Numbered from the stretch's first letter, positions 26,712-37,141 are shown. The stretch: DNA of 54,985 nucleotides from Bacteroidaceae bacterium (GCA_017534535.1 JAFXVZ010000007.1:1-54985), one strand, 5' to 3'. Numbers and translations: made by a program. The notes: generated from the sequence alone by a model not told the origin.

Positions 26712-26745
26712 ATAATGAATAATGAACAATGAATAATGAATAATA
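26710..26745. repeat. AT-rich short tandem repeat
   Basis: Imperfect repeats of AATGAATAATGAACAATGAA type between the esterase stop and the ASCH-domain gene. Such strings are frequent between Bacteroidales genes. No function is visible. Confidence 0.6.
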
Positions 26746-26772
26746 GCATTCAACATTCAACGGTCAACGATT

Positions 26773-27534
26773 ATGAAAGCAATTTGTATGCCACAGCCTT
26801 GGGCATCACTGATTTGTGCAGGCCTGCAGGATGTGATGAGTATGGCGTGGAAGCCTAAGGAGAATCCTGGTAAGATAGCCATCGTAGCCACGAAGATGCA
26901 GATTCCTGCGGAATACCATCAGGCATTACCTTCCTGTTGGTCGTATCGCATCGACAACTACCTGCTAATGGGTCAACTCCCTGCCCTCACCAAGTTACCT
27001 TCTGCAGCTATCGTGGGTTATGTGGATATAACGGGCTTCTCTGAGAAAGAAGAATCAGTGTGGAGCCTGCCCGACTGTGTGAATTGGAAGTTGGCTAACC
27101 CACGCACATTCAAGCAACCTATCCCTTGCGATGCTGTGGAGCAGTTTGTTTTTGAGACCAGCCTGTTAGACGAGACTTCACTCCCTGAAACTATCGACAT
27201 TCTGCAACCTACCCTCACTGACGACGGTGTGCTGACGTTGCCACTGAATCAGCTGAAGTTTGACAGCCTGCTGGATGGCGATCAGGAGTTGGATATGAAT
27301 CTTTATGCCGATAACCGCGACCTCTTTACGGGCTATACGGGCAAGATATGGAATCCCCGCACTGTAAAGAAATTGGTAGCAGTGAGTCCTGCTGGAACAA
27401 CGCAAAGTTATGAGGTGAAGAAAACCGACCTGATTCTGGATCGTGATGACGACGGATTGCCGTTGAAGATTGAGAAGGTGGGCGGTTGGGAATACCTCTA
27501 CTATATGCTCTACACCATTGGAGATAAAATCTAA
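26773..27534 (+). CDS. ASCH-like domain protein
   Basis: 253 aa. The N terminus MKAICMPQPWASLICAGLQDV, with the QPWASLI signature and later IVGYVDITG, fits an ASCH (PUA-like) domain, which binds RNA or modified bases in some families. The usual basic-aromatic segment after the signature (KTIENRTW type) is replaced by DVMSMAWKP, so activity may differ. The C-terminal half (about 130-253) has no motif I recognise. It stands 26 bases before prs and may be in its operon. Confidence 0.6.
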   Translation: MKAICMPQPWASLICAGLQDVMSMAWKPKENPGKIAIVATKMQIPAEYHQALPSCWSYRIDNYLLMGQLPALTKLPSAAIVGYVDITGFSEKEESVWSLPDCVNWKLANPRTFKQPIPCDAVEQFVFETSLLDETSLPETIDILQPTLTDDGVLTLPLNQLKFDSLLDGDQELDMNLYADNRDLFTGYTGKIWNPRTVKKLVAVSPAGTTQSYEVKKTDLILDRDDDGLPLKIEKVGGWEYLYYMLYTIGDKI

Positions 27535-27560
27535 AAATCAATATTAATTAAAAGCATAAT

Positions 27561-28502
27561 ATGAAAGAGACTTCACCTTTTATGGTTTTCTCTGGTACCA
27601 ACTCAAGGTACCTTGCTGAGCGCATCTGCGCCAGCCTGAATTGTCCGCTTGGCAATATGAACATCACTCATTTCGCTGACGGTGAGTTCGCTGTGTCTTA
27701 CGAAGAGTCCATTCGTGGATCCATCGTGTTTTTGGTACAGTCAACTTTCCCCAACTCTGACAACCTAATGGAGTTGCTGCTGATGATTGATGCCGCCAAA
27801 CGTGCTTCTGCCAAATCTATCTGTGCAGTGATTCCTTATTTCGGATGGGCACGACAGGATCGCAAGGACAAGCCGCGTGTGTCTATCGGCGCGAAGCTGG
27901 TGGCTGATTTATTGTCGGTAGCCGGCATCGACCGCCTGATTACGATGGACTTACATGCTGACCAGATTCAGGGCTTCTTTGATGTCCCTGTAGATCATCT
28001 GTATGCATCCAGTGTTTTCATCCCTTACATTAAGTCACTCAACTTGGGCGAAAACTTGGTTATGGCTTCTCCTGACGTGGGTGGTTCTAAGCGTGCTGGA
28101 GCATATGCCAAGTACTTCGACGTGCCTCTGGTGCTTTGTAACAAGACTCGTGAGAAGGCTAATGTGGTGGCTTCGATGCAAGTGATTGGTGATGTTAAGG
28201 ACAAGGATGTGATTCTGATTGACGACATCGTAGATACCGCAGGCACCATCACGAAGGCAGCTAACCTGATGATAGAAAATGGTGCTCACTCAGTACGTGC
28301 TATCGCCAGTCACTGCGTGATGTCTGACCCAGCATCTTTCCGCATCCAGGAGTCACAGCTGGTGGAGATGGTGTTTACCGACAGCATTCCTTACAGCAAG
28401 AAGTGCGATAAGGTTAAACAGCTCAGCATCGCTGATATCTTTGCAGAAACCATCCGCCGTGTGGTATGCAATGAATCCATCAGCTCACAATACCTGATTT
28501 AA
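27561..28502 (+). CDS. prs: Ribose-phosphate pyrophosphokinase
   Basis: 313 aa. Makes PRPP from ribose-5-phosphate and ATP for purine, pyrimidine, His, Trp and NAD synthesis. Visible motifs: FADGEFAVSYEES, the flexible loop YFGWARQDRKDKPR, MDLHADQIQGFF, and the PRPP-binding loop VILIDDIVDTAGT. Full length for class I enzymes. A strong palindromic terminator follows, shared with the convergent membrane-protein gene. Confidence 0.97.
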   Translation: MKETSPFMVFSGTNSRYLAERICASLNCPLGNMNITHFADGEFAVSYEESIRGSIVFLVQSTFPNSDNLMELLLMIDAAKRASAKSICAVIPYFGWARQDRKDKPRVSIGAKLVADLLSVAGIDRLITMDLHADQIQGFFDVPVDHLYASSVFIPYIKSLNLGENLVMASPDVGGSKRAGAYAKYFDVPLVLCNKTREKANVVASMQVIGDVKDKDVILIDDIVDTAGTITKAANLMIENGAHSVRAIASHCVMSDPASFRIQESQLVEMVFTDSIPYSKKCDKVKQLSIADIFAETIRRVVCNESISSQYLI

Positions 28503-28522
28503 TTGATATCGAACGACAAAAA

Positions 28523-28558
28523 GAAAAAGAGGCACATAGAAATATGTGCCTCTTTTTC
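28523..28558. terminator. Bidirectional terminator after prs
   Basis: Perfect 16-bp stem GAAAAAGAGGCACATA (28523-28538) with TATGTGCCTCTTTTTC (28543-28558) and a four-base loop. The A/T flanks serve prs on the plus strand and the membrane-protein gene on the minus strand. Confidence 0.9.
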
Positions 28559-28564
28559 TATCTA

Positions 28565-29143
28565 CTATTTCAATTTATAATTTTCATCGTATCCTTCTTT
28601 TTCCGTCACGAAACAAGCTACAAGACCATAAGTGATCGTAGGACGTATCCAGATTTCAGTGAGCAGATAGTCTGTATATTCGTTGATGGGTTCAAGATAA
28701 ATATCATAGTTGTAGAGTGCGGCTATAACCATATCGACAATACAAATCATCCACAGGTTGCTTTTGGAGTACCTCTTCCAATTCTTCCGTGCATAAAAGA
28801 AGGTGAGCATGAGGAGCAGCAGCACAGATAATGTTAGACACACCAGATGAAGAGGAAAATAGGCCAAAGGTGGTGGAAAGAGAATGTCGCGCAACAGTAC
28901 TGTTACGCCTACGCATACTGAGCACCAGTAGTTAAACCGCTGGGTGTCAAGTTGCTTGAAGAAGTACATCCACATCATGACCAGGCAGGCTATGTAGAAC
29001 AAGTTAAGAACTAATTCTGGCCACGACTCACTTAGCCCGAAATGGTTGACTCCGTAGAGCATGATGCCCACCGAAACGATGGCAGCTACTGCGGTAATCA
29101 CGATGTCGAATATTTGGGATTTCTTCTTGAATCTTGTTTTCAT
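28565..29143 (-). CDS. Five- to six-segment membrane protein, function unknown
   Basis: 192 aa, starting MKTRFKKKSQIFDIV. Hydrophobic segments lie at about 12-32, 42-62, 75-95, 100-120, 135-155 and 170-185, with positively charged ends. No catalytic motif was recognised and it is not assigned to a family. An in-frame start 33 bases upstream (29176) gives a longer N terminus but no better signal. It lies just downstream of the TPR gene pair, on the same strand, after a 53-base gap. Confidence 0.6.
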   Translation of the reverse strand: MKTRFKKKSQIFDIVITAVAAIVSVGIMLYGVNHFGLSESWPELVLNLFYIACLVMMWMYFFKQLDTQRFNYWCSVCVGVTVLLRDILFPPPLAYFPLHLVCLTLSVLLLLMLTFFYARKNWKRYSKSNLWMICIVDMVIAALYNYDIYLEPINEYTDYLLTEIWIRPTITYGLVACFVTEKEGYDENYKLK

Positions 29144-29196
29144 ATTTGTTCTATTTAATGTCATGCCCTTGGACAAAAGCCCCTAAGCTTATTATT

Positions 29197-30426
29197 TTAT
29201 TGGTTCATCAACATCTCCATTTCATTAAACTTGTCACCCATGCTGAGGTTGTAATAAACACGATGGAGACCATTAAGCCAGAGGGTTTGGTCGTTGGGTT
29301 TGAGTTCACGGGCCTTCTCATAATACGGGAGGGCCATTTGGTAGAACGATTTTAGATTCGCCTGATCTACAGAATAACGAGGGTCTTTGATGTCTGTAAC
29401 TGCTTTGACGGAGAAATCCTGGGCCTGAAGGCAATAGACCAAACCCACATTGCTGTAGGCTTCGGCATAATCGGGATTGGCTTTAATTGAACGCTTGTAG
29501 AATGTCAAAGCATCATTGTAACGCTTCATGCTCTGATATAGGAAACCCTTGATAAATAGATAGTAATAGTTGTCAGGATTCTTCGCCAACATACCATCAG
29601 CAAACTCCAATGCCTCGTCGTATTTCTCATTTTCACCATAAAAGTCAATCAAGCTCGCAAAGAAGAAGTCGTCTTGCGGATGCTTCTCAATACCTCGTTT
29701 CAGCGTTTCCAACCAAGCTGTGGTATTGCCGTAATGCTGATGCGATTGGGCGATGAACTCCATAGCATACTGCCCTACAGTAGCATCGTCCTCTGCGAAT
29801 GGAGCGTATTTCAGAGCATTGGCATAATCTCCCACTTTCATTGCCGCAAGACTGGCGTAGTAGGCCACCTGAGTAAACACAGAATCGCGCTGCAGCAGAT
29901 TGTCTTGGGCGAACATATCACTAATGGTGAGGTCGATATAGGTCTTGAAAAAGTCGAGCGACTGTTTGAGTTTCACGGTGTCACCCTCTAAAGAGTGATT
30001 ATAGTAATAGATGCCACCATTGAGCAGGTTACCTTTGTCAGCCACGATAGCTCGCTGATTATCTTTGCGATACTTATTGATTTTGCCGGGTTTCATCGCC
30101 TTCTGCGCCAAAGAGTCGCAGATAAGGAAATATTTGCTCATATTCAGCACGCTATTGTAGATGGTGAGCGTATCGTAAGGCTTGCGTAGATATGCTTTCT
30201 CCATCTGCTGCTCCGCCTTGCGCTGCTGTACCCTACCCGCCACATGCCAAGTCTCCGCCAAATCCTTCGTTTCAGGGTTGACAATGATCTTGTCAACCAG
30301 CTTCTGCAGCTCCTTCACGTCACCGCTTTTGAGTGTGGCTTTGGCTTGCTTCAATACGTCTTTTTGGGCGTATGAGAAGCTAAATGGAATGATCAAGAGG
30401 ACAACAATAGCTAGAATCTTTCGCAT
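29197..30426 (-). CDS. Exported TPR-repeat protein, paralogue 1
   Basis: 409 aa with signal peptide MRKILAIVVLLIIPFSFSYA. Start 30426 was chosen over an in-frame ATG 69 bases upstream, which would prefix a non-signal sequence. The body is built of tetratricopeptide repeats, clearest at about 255-345 (YLFIKGFLYQSMKRYNDALTFYKRSI and NPDYAEAYSNVGLVY). It aligns along its length with the neighbouring 30544-31743 protein: both have the block LADTW/LAETWH..AGQVQQ, a central NLINGG/NLLNGG segment and the same C-terminal ending. Function unknown; a periplasmic scaffold is likely. Confidence 0.75.
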   Translation of the reverse strand: MRKILAIVVLLIIPFSFSYAQKDVLKQAKATLKSGDVKELQKLVDKIIVNPETKDLAETWHVAGRVQQRKAEQQMEKAYLRKPYDTLTIYNSVLNMSKYFLICDSLAQKAMKPGKINKYRKDNQRAIVADKGNLLNGGIYYYNHSLEGDTVKLKQSLDFFKTYIDLTISDMFAQDNLLQRDSVFTQVAYYASLAAMKVGDYANALKYAPFAEDDATVGQYAMEFIAQSHQHYGNTTAWLETLKRGIEKHPQDDFFFASLIDFYGENEKYDEALEFADGMLAKNPDNYYYLFIKGFLYQSMKRYNDALTFYKRSIKANPDYAEAYSNVGLVYCLQAQDFSVKAVTDIKDPRYSVDQANLKSFYQMALPYYEKARELKPNDQTLWLNGLHRVYYNLSMGDKFNEMEMLMNQ

Positions 30427-30456
30427 ATATATAAATAAGGTGTTGTTTGTGATTTT

Positions 30457-30493
30457 GAAAAGGAACCCCAAAAGTGTGTGCTTCCGGGGTTCC
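30457..30493 (-). terminator. Terminator or attenuator between the TPR genes
   Basis: GGAACCCC (30462-30469) pairs with GGGGTTCC (30486-30493), followed on the minus strand by four T. No promoter is obvious between it and the next gene, so it may only partly stop transcription. Confidence 0.65.
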
Positions 30494-30543
30494 AATAATA
30501 ATTATGTTATGTGCAAAACCGTATTACGGTTTCAAGTTTCAAA

Positions 30544-31743
30544 TTAGTATGCCTGCTGTACTTCTTCGTACTTGTCAGTCATCTGCAGATTGTAGTAAAC
30601 GCTGCTCAATGCCTGCTTCCACAAACTTACGTTATCTGAAGCCAACTCACGTGCCTTCTCCAAGTAAGGCATTGCCTTCTCATAGAAGCTACGCAAAGTC
30701 TTAGCGTCTTCAGCAAACTTAGGATCGTTAGGATTAGAAGATGCAGTCTCTGAGAAGTCCTGAGCCTTCAACACCCATGACTTACCAAGCTCAGCGTATG
30801 CCTGTGCATATTCAGGATTCTTCTGGATAGCCTGCTCATACTGCTCAATTGCCTTGTCGTCATTCTTCTGCTGTGAGAACAAGAAACCCTTTACATAATT
30901 GTAGAAGTAGTTGCTTGGATCCTTAGCAATCATCTGGTCAGCGAAAGCCTGAGCTTCGTCATACTTGTCAGCTGAAGTATAATAGTCAATCATGTTAGCA
31001 AAGAAAGCCTGGTTGCCAGGGAACTTATCCAAAGCATCCTTCAGGACTGTCAACATCTGGTCGGTCTTGTTTTGCTTCTTCAGAGCCTCTACCAAGAACT
31101 CAGTTGCGTTTTGACCGTTCTCAGGATCAGCCTGAGCCATAGGAGCATACTGCTCAACTGCTGGATAATTCTCAGAACGAATACCTGCCAAAGCAGCATA
31201 GTAAGCTATAGTAGCAAATTGAGGATCAGCCTTCATGTTTTCTTTCTCAAACATAGGAGCGTCAGCTAAGCTAACGTATGTGCCAAAGAAATCCAAAGCC
31301 TTCTGATCAGAACCTTCACCGCCACCGTTGAAAGCAGCTACACCACCGTTGATGAGGTTACCCATATCAGCCTTGATAGCTGAAGCCATCTTTGAAGTGA
31401 AAGCGTTCATCTTGCCCTTCTGATCTGGCAACTGGTCAGCCTTCAAGAAATACTTAACCATCTGCAATGCAGCATTCTGCATAGCGCCCTCGTCAAAATT
31501 CTGACGCTTAACCTGGTTCTCCAGCTGCTTTGCACTGATTTTCTGCTGTACCTGACCAGCAGCATACCAAGTGTCAGCCAAATTAGCAGTCTCTGGATTG
31601 TTCAGAGCCTGTTCGATCAGTGAAGTTGCAGTAGCAAAATCACCCTTGTTAGCAGCCTTGGTAGCATTCTTAACGGCATCCATCTGTGCGAAAGCACTAC
31701 CTGCCACCAAAACAAAAGCCATAGAAACAAATAACTTCTTCAT
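30544..31743 (-). CDS. Exported TPR-repeat protein, paralogue 2
   Basis: 399 aa, signal peptide MKKLFVSMAFVLVAGSAFAQ. TPR-like helices throughout; the best repeat pair is near 265-330 (YNYVKGFLFSQQKNDDKAIEQYEQAI, NPEYAQAYAELGKSW). It lies 27 bases after gyrA on the same strand, so it is probably co-transcribed with it. The arrangement gyrA-TPR is familiar in Bacteroidales. Low Cys content and no catalytic motif point to an interaction role. Confidence 0.8.
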   Translation of the reverse strand: MKKLFVSMAFVLVAGSAFAQMDAVKNATKAANKGDFATATSLIEQALNNPETANLADTWYAAGQVQQKISAKQLENQVKRQNFDEGAMQNAALQMVKYFLKADQLPDQKGKMNAFTSKMASAIKADMGNLINGGVAAFNGGGEGSDQKALDFFGTYVSLADAPMFEKENMKADPQFATIAYYAALAGIRSENYPAVEQYAPMAQADPENGQNATEFLVEALKKQNKTDQMLTVLKDALDKFPGNQAFFANMIDYYTSADKYDEAQAFADQMIAKDPSNYFYNYVKGFLFSQQKNDDKAIEQYEQAIQKNPEYAQAYAELGKSWVLKAQDFSETASSNPNDPKFAEDAKTLRSFYEKAMPYLEKARELASDNVSLWKQALSSVYYNLQMTDKYEEVQQAY

Positions 31744-31770
31744 ACTTTAAAAATTTAATTATTAATACTT

Positions 31771-34320
31771 TTATTCATCACTATTATCTATATCAGTCTG
31801 AGTGTCCATTTCTGTATTCTCTGGCTGGATATTTTCCATTTCATTAGCACTCTGCTCAATCTCCTCTTCCTCAGCTTCCGACATGACTTTGCATACTGAG
31901 CCAATCTCGTCATTGCGCTTCTCGAGGTTAATGAGACGAACGCCTTGGGTTGCACGACCCTGGATTCTCACATCAGCTACCTTCAGGCGGATAGTAATGC
32001 CCGACTTGTTGATAATCATCAGGTCATTCTCCTCCGTTACCGTCTTGATGGTTACCAATTTACCCGTCTTCTCGGTGATATTCAAGGTCTTTACACCCTT
32101 GGCACCACGATTGGTCTTGCGGTAGTCTTCAATGTCAGAGCGCTTACCATAGCCCTGCTCAGATACCACCATGATGGTTTCGTTCTCAGAATCCTTCACG
32201 CAAACCATACCAACTACTTCATCCTGGCCGTCGTCATCGAGCGTCATACCGCGAACACCAGTAGCTGTTCTACCCATTGGACGTACTAACGTTTCATTGA
32301 AGCGGATGGCACGACCGTTCTTGTTCGCCATAATAATCTCATTGTCGCCATCAGTAAGGCGTACCTCAATCACCTTGTCGCCTTCCAAGATATTGATGGC
32401 ATTCACACCATTCTGACGTGGACGTGAATACTCCTCCAAGCAGGTCTTCTTGATAATACCATTCTTCGTACAGAACACTATGTAATGACTGTTATTGAAT
32501 TCCTGATCTGCAAGGTTCTTTACACGCAGATATGCTGTAACCTTATCATCAGCTTCGATGTTCAACAGGTTCTGGATAGCACGTCCCTTGGAGGTCTTGC
32601 CTTCATTAGGAATTTGGTAAACCTTCAACCAATAGCACCTTCCCTTCTGCGTGAAGAACATCATGGTGTTGTGCATCGTTGCTGGGTAGATATGCTCTAC
32701 AAAGTCCTCATTGCGTGTATTAGAGCCCTTAGATCCAACGCCACCTCTATTCTGGGTGCGGAACTCATGCAATGGCGTACACTTGATGTAACCCATATGA
32801 GATATGGTAATAACCACTTCATCATCTGGGTAATAGTCTTCAGGATTGATATCGCCATCCAACAAACTAATCTCAGTCTTACGCTCGTCACCATACTTCT
32901 CCTTTACCTCGATAAGCTCATCCTTGATGACCTTGCGGCATACCTCCTCATCGGAAAGAATCAACTCATAGAACGCTATCTTCTTTTCAATCTCTTCATA
33001 CTCAGCATGCAGCTGCTCCTGCATCAGTCCAGTGAGCTGGCGCAGACGCATTTCTACAATAGCCTTTGCCTGTATCTCATCCAGTTCGAAACGCTTCATC
33101 AAGCCTTCGATAGCATCGTTAGGCGACTTGGCTGCACGGATGATGTGCACCACCTCGTCGATGTTGTCACTGGCAATGATCAACCCTTCAAGGATATGCG
33201 CCCTCTCTTGTGCCTTTGCCAAGTCATACTTTGTACGACGAATTACCACCTCATGACGATGCTCGATGAAATATTTAATCAGGTCGCGCAAAGTCAGCAA
33301 ACGTGGTCTTCCATGTACCAATGCTACATTGTTAACGCTAAAGGATGTCTGCAACTGCGTCAACTTGTACAATTTATTTAATAATACATTAGCGTTGGCG
33401 TCTCTTTTAACATCTATTACGATACGCATACCCTCACGATCGCTCTCGTCGTTGGCGTTGGCGATGCCGTCAATTTTTTTTTCGTTAGCCAAATCAGCGA
33501 TGTATTTGATGAGTTCAGCCTTGTTGACACCATAAGGGATTTCACTTATGACAATCTTGTCATGAGTGCCACCAGTCTCAATGTCAGCCTTGCCACGCAC
33601 CACAATGCGTCCCCTACCCGTTTCGTAAGCATCGCGGATACCACTAGTACCCAAGATGATGCCACCTGTTGGGAAGTCAGGACCCTTAATGTATTGCATC
33701 AGTTCTTCAGTTGTAATGTCGTTGTTATCAACATAGGCAACACAGGCATCAATAACTTCGCTGAGGTTGTGTGTTGGCATATTGGTAGCCATACCAACGG
33801 CAATACCAGAGGCTCCATTCACAAGCAAATTAGGAATGCGTGTTGGCATTACGGTTGGTTCCAGCTCCTCATTGTCGAAGTTGGGCTGCATGTCAACTGT
33901 ATCCTTGTCGAGGTCCTGCATCATCTCCTCACCAATTTTACGCAGTCGGCACTCGGTATATCGCATGGCGGCAGGGCCGTCACCATCTACAGAGCCGAAG
34001 TTACCCTGTCCGTCAACAAGCATGTAACGTAGAGCCCAAGGCTGAGCCATACGCACCAGTGCTCCATAGACTGATGAGTCACCATGTGGATGGTATTTAC
34101 CCAACACCTCGCCTACCACACGTGCACATTTCTTATATGCCTTGTCAGAGGTGTTGCCTACTTGTTTCATACCATACAAAATCCTGCGATGAACAGGCTT
34201 GAAACCATCTCTTACATCAGGCAGAGCACGAGCCACAATCACAGACATGGAATAGTCTATGTATGAGGATTTCATCTCCTCCTCGATGTTTACTTTTATA
34301 ATTCTGTCTTGGTCAATCAT
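31771..34320 (-). CDS. gyrA: DNA gyrase subunit A
   Basis: 849 aa. Introduces negative supercoils with GyrB. The catalytic Tyr121 lies in [10 protein letters not shown]. The quinolone region reads [10 protein letters not shown]: Ser82 corresponds to E. coli Ser83, and Gly86 to E. coli Asp87. The C-terminal domain (about 500-815) wraps DNA and carries a GyrA-box variant [10 protein letters not shown]. The last ~35 residues are acidic (EAEEEEIEQ...). Divergent from clpC; the leader is long and AT-rich. Confidence 0.98.
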   Translation of the reverse strand: MIDQDRIIKVNIEEEMKSSYIDYSMSVIVARALPDVRDGFKPVHRRILYGMKQVGNTSDKAYKKCARVVGEVLGKYHPHGDSSVYGALVRMAQPWALRYMLVDGQGNFGSVDGDGPAAMRYTECRLRKIGEEMMQDLDKDTVDMQPNFDNEELEPTVMPTRIPNLLVNGASGIAVGMATNMPTHNLSEVIDACVAYVDNNDITTEELMQYIKGPDFPTGGIILGTSGIRDAYETGRGRIVVRGKADIETGGTHDKIVISEIPYGVNKAELIKYIADLANEKKIDGIANANDESDREGMRIVIDVKRDANANVLLNKLYKLTQLQTSFSVNNVALVHGRPRLLTLRDLIKYFIEHRHEVVIRRTKYDLAKAQERAHILEGLIIASDNIDEVVHIIRAAKSPNDAIEGLMKRFELDEIQAKAIVEMRLRQLTGLMQEQLHAEYEEIEKKIAFYELILSDEEVCRKVIKDELIEVKEKYGDERKTEISLLDGDINPEDYYPDDEVVITISHMGYIKCTPLHEFRTQNRGGVGSKGSNTRNEDFVEHIYPATMHNTMMFFTQKGRCYWLKVYQIPNEGKTSKGRAIQNLLNIEADDKVTAYLRVKNLADQEFNNSHYIVFCTKNGIIKKTCLEEYSRPRQNGVNAINILEGDKVIEVRLTDGDNEIIMANKNGRAIRFNETLVRPMGRTATGVRGMTLDDDGQDEVVGMVCVKDSENETIMVVSEQGYGKRSDIEDYRKTNRGAKGVKTLNITEKTGKLVTIKTVTEENDLMIINKSGITIRLKVADVRIQGRATQGVRLINLEKRNDEIGSVCKVMSEAEEEEIEQSANEMENIQPENTEMDTQTDIDNSDE

Positions 34321-34469
34321 TTAGTAAATTTAAAAATTACACTTTAAGGCTTTATACAAAAAACCGTGTAAAATTACTACTTTTTTGTGACATACAAAAG
34401 CGATTTTGGTAAAAAAAAAATTATGGCACAATATTTGTTACGATTATGCGGGGATATGAAACATTTTCG

Positions 34470-34477
34470 TATCTTTG
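34470..34477 (+). promoter_or_regulatory. -7 box of clpC
   Basis: TATCTTTG, a perfect TAnnTTTG, 43 bases before the ATG at 34521. No clear -33 element. Confidence 0.6.
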
Positions 34478-34520
34478 CAAAGCGTATTGTTTATTTTTAA
34501 TTTTAGAGGTATAAAGATAC

Positions 34521-37052
34521 ATGGAGAACAGATTTACAGAAAGAGTAACAAACATCATCCATTTCAGCAAAGAAGAGGCTAACAGACTCAGGAACAGCAG
34601 TATTGCACCTGAACATCTGTTACTGGGCATTTTACGTGAAGGCGAAGGCAAAGCGATAGAACTGCTGAAAAATCAACATGTGGACTTGCTGGAGTTGAAG
34701 ACCAGCCTGGAGGAGATGCTGAAGATGAATGCCACGACAACACAGACAAATAATGACGATGTGCCATTTAACGCAGAGACGAGTCGCATCCTGCGCATCA
34801 GTTTGCTAGAGGCGCGATTGTTGAAAGACAACCAAGTGGATACGGAGCACTTGCTGCTAGCTATCCTTAAAGATAATAATACTACTGCAGCCAACACACT
34901 GAATGACTGTGGGATGGATTACCGAAATGTATTAAATTTGCTGGTAACGAAACCAGCTGAAACGCAAGATGGTATGGGCTATACAGAAGACGACGATATG
35001 GACGAAGAGGATGAGGAGGGAGATAGCTACAGTTCTCCAAGCCAACCAACTGGCAATCAACAGTCTGCACAACAGAAAACATCTACTATCCATAAGCAGG
35101 GCGATACCCCCGCACTGAACAACTTTGGAACTGATATTACCAAGGCTGCTGCTGAGGGTAAGCTTGACCCTGTGGTAGGGCGTGAACGTGAAATAGAGCG
35201 TGTAGCACAAATCCTTAGTCGCCGCAAGAAAAACAACCCGATTTTGATTGGTGAACCTGGCGTGGGTAAGTCTGCCATTGTGGAAGGGCTGGCCCTCCGT
35301 ATCGTGGAGCAGAAGGTATCGCGTATGTTGTTCAACAAGCGTGTGGTGATGTTGGATATGGCTGCCGTAGTAGCTGGAACAAAGTATCGCGGACAGTTTG
35401 AAGAACGCCTGCGTGCCATTATAAAGGAGCTGCAAAACAACCCTGACATCATCTTATTTATTGATGAAATTCATACGATTATAGGAGCAGGTGCAGCTTC
35501 TGGTTCTATGGATGCAGCCAATATGCTGAAGCCAGCTTTGGCAAGGGGTGAGATTCAGTGCATTGGTGCTACAACAGTGGATGAGTTTAAGAAATCTATC
35601 GAGAAAGATGGAGCATTGGATCGCCGTTTCCAGAAGGTGATGGTGGAGCCTACCACCCCTGACGAGACGCTACAGATTATGCGTAATATTAAGGGCAAGT
35701 ATGAGGACCACCATAACGTGACCTTTACCGATGATGCCCTGTTGGCGTGTGTCAAGTTGACAGACCGTTACATCACCGACCGCCAATTCCCAGATAAAGC
35801 TATCGATGCTTTGGATGAAGCAGGCTCTCGCGTACATCTTTCAAATATTAGTGTGCCGCATGAGATAGAGGAGAAGGAGCACGAAATTGCTGCTGCCATT
35901 GAACAGAAGTCAGAAGCAGTGAAAGAGCAGAACTATGAATTGGCTGCCAGCTATCGCGACAAGGTGAAAGATTTGGCTGCTGAGCTGGATGAGATGAAAG
36001 CTGAGTGGGAGAAAAATCTCAAGGGTAATCGCAAAGTGGTTGACGCAGAGCAGATAGCTGATGTAGTATCTATGATGTCTGGCATCCCTGTCCAGAAACT
36101 TGCACAAGCAGAGGGTGTTCGCTTGGCAGGCATGAAAGAGGAACTGAAAAAACGTGTGATTGCTCAAGACGATGCCATCGAGAAGATATCGAAAGCTATC
36201 CTGCGTAGTCGTATCGGCTTAAAGGAACCAAATCACCCCATAGGCACGTTCTTGTTCTTGGGACCTACGGGCGTGGGTAAGACATACTTAGCGCAGCAAT
36301 TGGCTGTTTTTATGTTTGGCTCAATTGATGCTTTGATTCGTGTAGATATGAGCGAATATACTGACGAATATAATGTATCTCGTTTGATTGGAGCACCTCC
36401 GGGCTATGTAGGTTATGAAGAAGGTGGGCAACTGACTGAGAAAGTGCGTCGTAAGCCCTACTCTATCGTGCTTCTTGACGAGATTGAGAAGGCACATCCT
36501 AAGGTGTTTAACGTGTTGCTGCAGTTGCTTGATGAGGGCAGACTGACTGACAGTTTTGGCAGGACAGTAGATTTCAAGAATACGGTGATCATTATGACGT
36601 CTAACATTGGTACCCGTCAGCTGAAGGAGTTTGGTGGTGGTATCGGATTTAATGCTAGGCAGCGAGCTAATGATAAGGAGTATTCTCGCAATGTGATTCA
36701 GAAAGCACTGAATAAGCAGTTTGCTCCCGAATTCCTGAACCGAATAGACGAGATTATCACTTTCGATCAATTATCGCAAGAGGCTATCCTTCAGATTGTG
36801 GATTTGGAAATAGAAGCCCTTGAAAAACGCATTGAAGGTATTGGTTATAAGTTGGTTATTGATGATGAGGTAAAGCAGTTCTTAGGTAAGCATGGTTACG
36901 ATGTACAGTTTGGTGCTCGTCCATTGAAGCGTGCTATTCAGAATTACCTGGAAGATGAACTTTCGGAGCTGATTATCAATGAGAGTATTCCTGAGGGGGC
37001 TACGATAACTGTTAAATACAATAGCGAGGCAGATAAACTGAATTTTATATAA
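34521..37052 (+). CDS. clpC: ClpC-type AAA+ unfoldase
   Basis: 843 aa. Unfolds proteins for ClpP. Two N-terminal Clp repeats (about 5-145), an acidic linker (155-185), AAA+ module 1 with GEPGVGKSA, a middle region with a UVR-like segment (ELAASYRDKVKDLA), and AAA+ module 2 with GPTGVGKTY. GIGFNA near residue 708 is the IGF-type loop that docks on ClpP, so this is a protease partner and not a ClpB disaggregase. Own promoter and terminator. Confidence 0.93.
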   Translation: MENRFTERVTNIIHFSKEEANRLRNSSIAPEHLLLGILREGEGKAIELLKNQHVDLLELKTSLEEMLKMNATTTQTNNDDVPFNAETSRILRISLLEARLLKDNQVDTEHLLLAILKDNNTTAANTLNDCGMDYRNVLNLLVTKPAETQDGMGYTEDDDMDEEDEEGDSYSSPSQPTGNQQSAQQKTSTIHKQGDTPALNNFGTDITKAAAEGKLDPVVGREREIERVAQILSRRKKNNPILIGEPGVGKSAIVEGLALRIVEQKVSRMLFNKRVVMLDMAAVVAGTKYRGQFEERLRAIIKELQNNPDIILFIDEIHTIIGAGAASGSMDAANMLKPALARGEIQCIGATTVDEFKKSIEKDGALDRRFQKVMVEPTTPDETLQIMRNIKGKYEDHHNVTFTDDALLACVKLTDRYITDRQFPDKAIDALDEAGSRVHLSNISVPHEIEEKEHEIAAAIEQKSEAVKEQNYELAASYRDKVKDLAAELDEMKAEWEKNLKGNRKVVDAEQIADVVSMMSGIPVQKLAQAEGVRLAGMKEELKKRVIAQDDAIEKISKAILRSRIGLKEPNHPIGTFLFLGPTGVGKTYLAQQLAVFMFGSIDALIRVDMSEYTDEYNVSRLIGAPPGYVGYEEGGQLTEKVRRKPYSIVLLDEIEKAHPKVFNVLLQLLDEGRLTDSFGRTVDFKNTVIIMTSNIGTRQLKEFGGGIGFNARQRANDKEYSRNVIQKALNKQFAPEFLNRIDEIITFDQLSQEAILQIVDLEIEALEKRIEGIGYKLVIDDEVKQFLGKHGYDVQFGARPLKRAIQNYLEDELSELIINESIPEGATITVKYNSEADKLNFI

Positions 37053-37074
37053 TATCTTCCCTTTGTCACGACAA

Positions 37075-37106
37075 AATGTCAGTCTTAAACGACTGGCATT
37101 TTTTTT
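37075..37106 (+). terminator. Terminator of clpC
   Basis: AATGTCAGTC (37075-37084) and GACTGGCATT (37091-37100) form a ten-base stem with one G-T pair, then a T tract to 37106. Confidence 0.85.
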
Positions 37107-37141
37107 GCCTCTATACAAGTAAAACATTAAAACAAAAAGAT

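Noticed and set aside
32485-33381. 298-codon open frame opposite gyrA
   Set aside because: Runs antisense through conserved gyrA sequence, with no promoter or recognisable domain.
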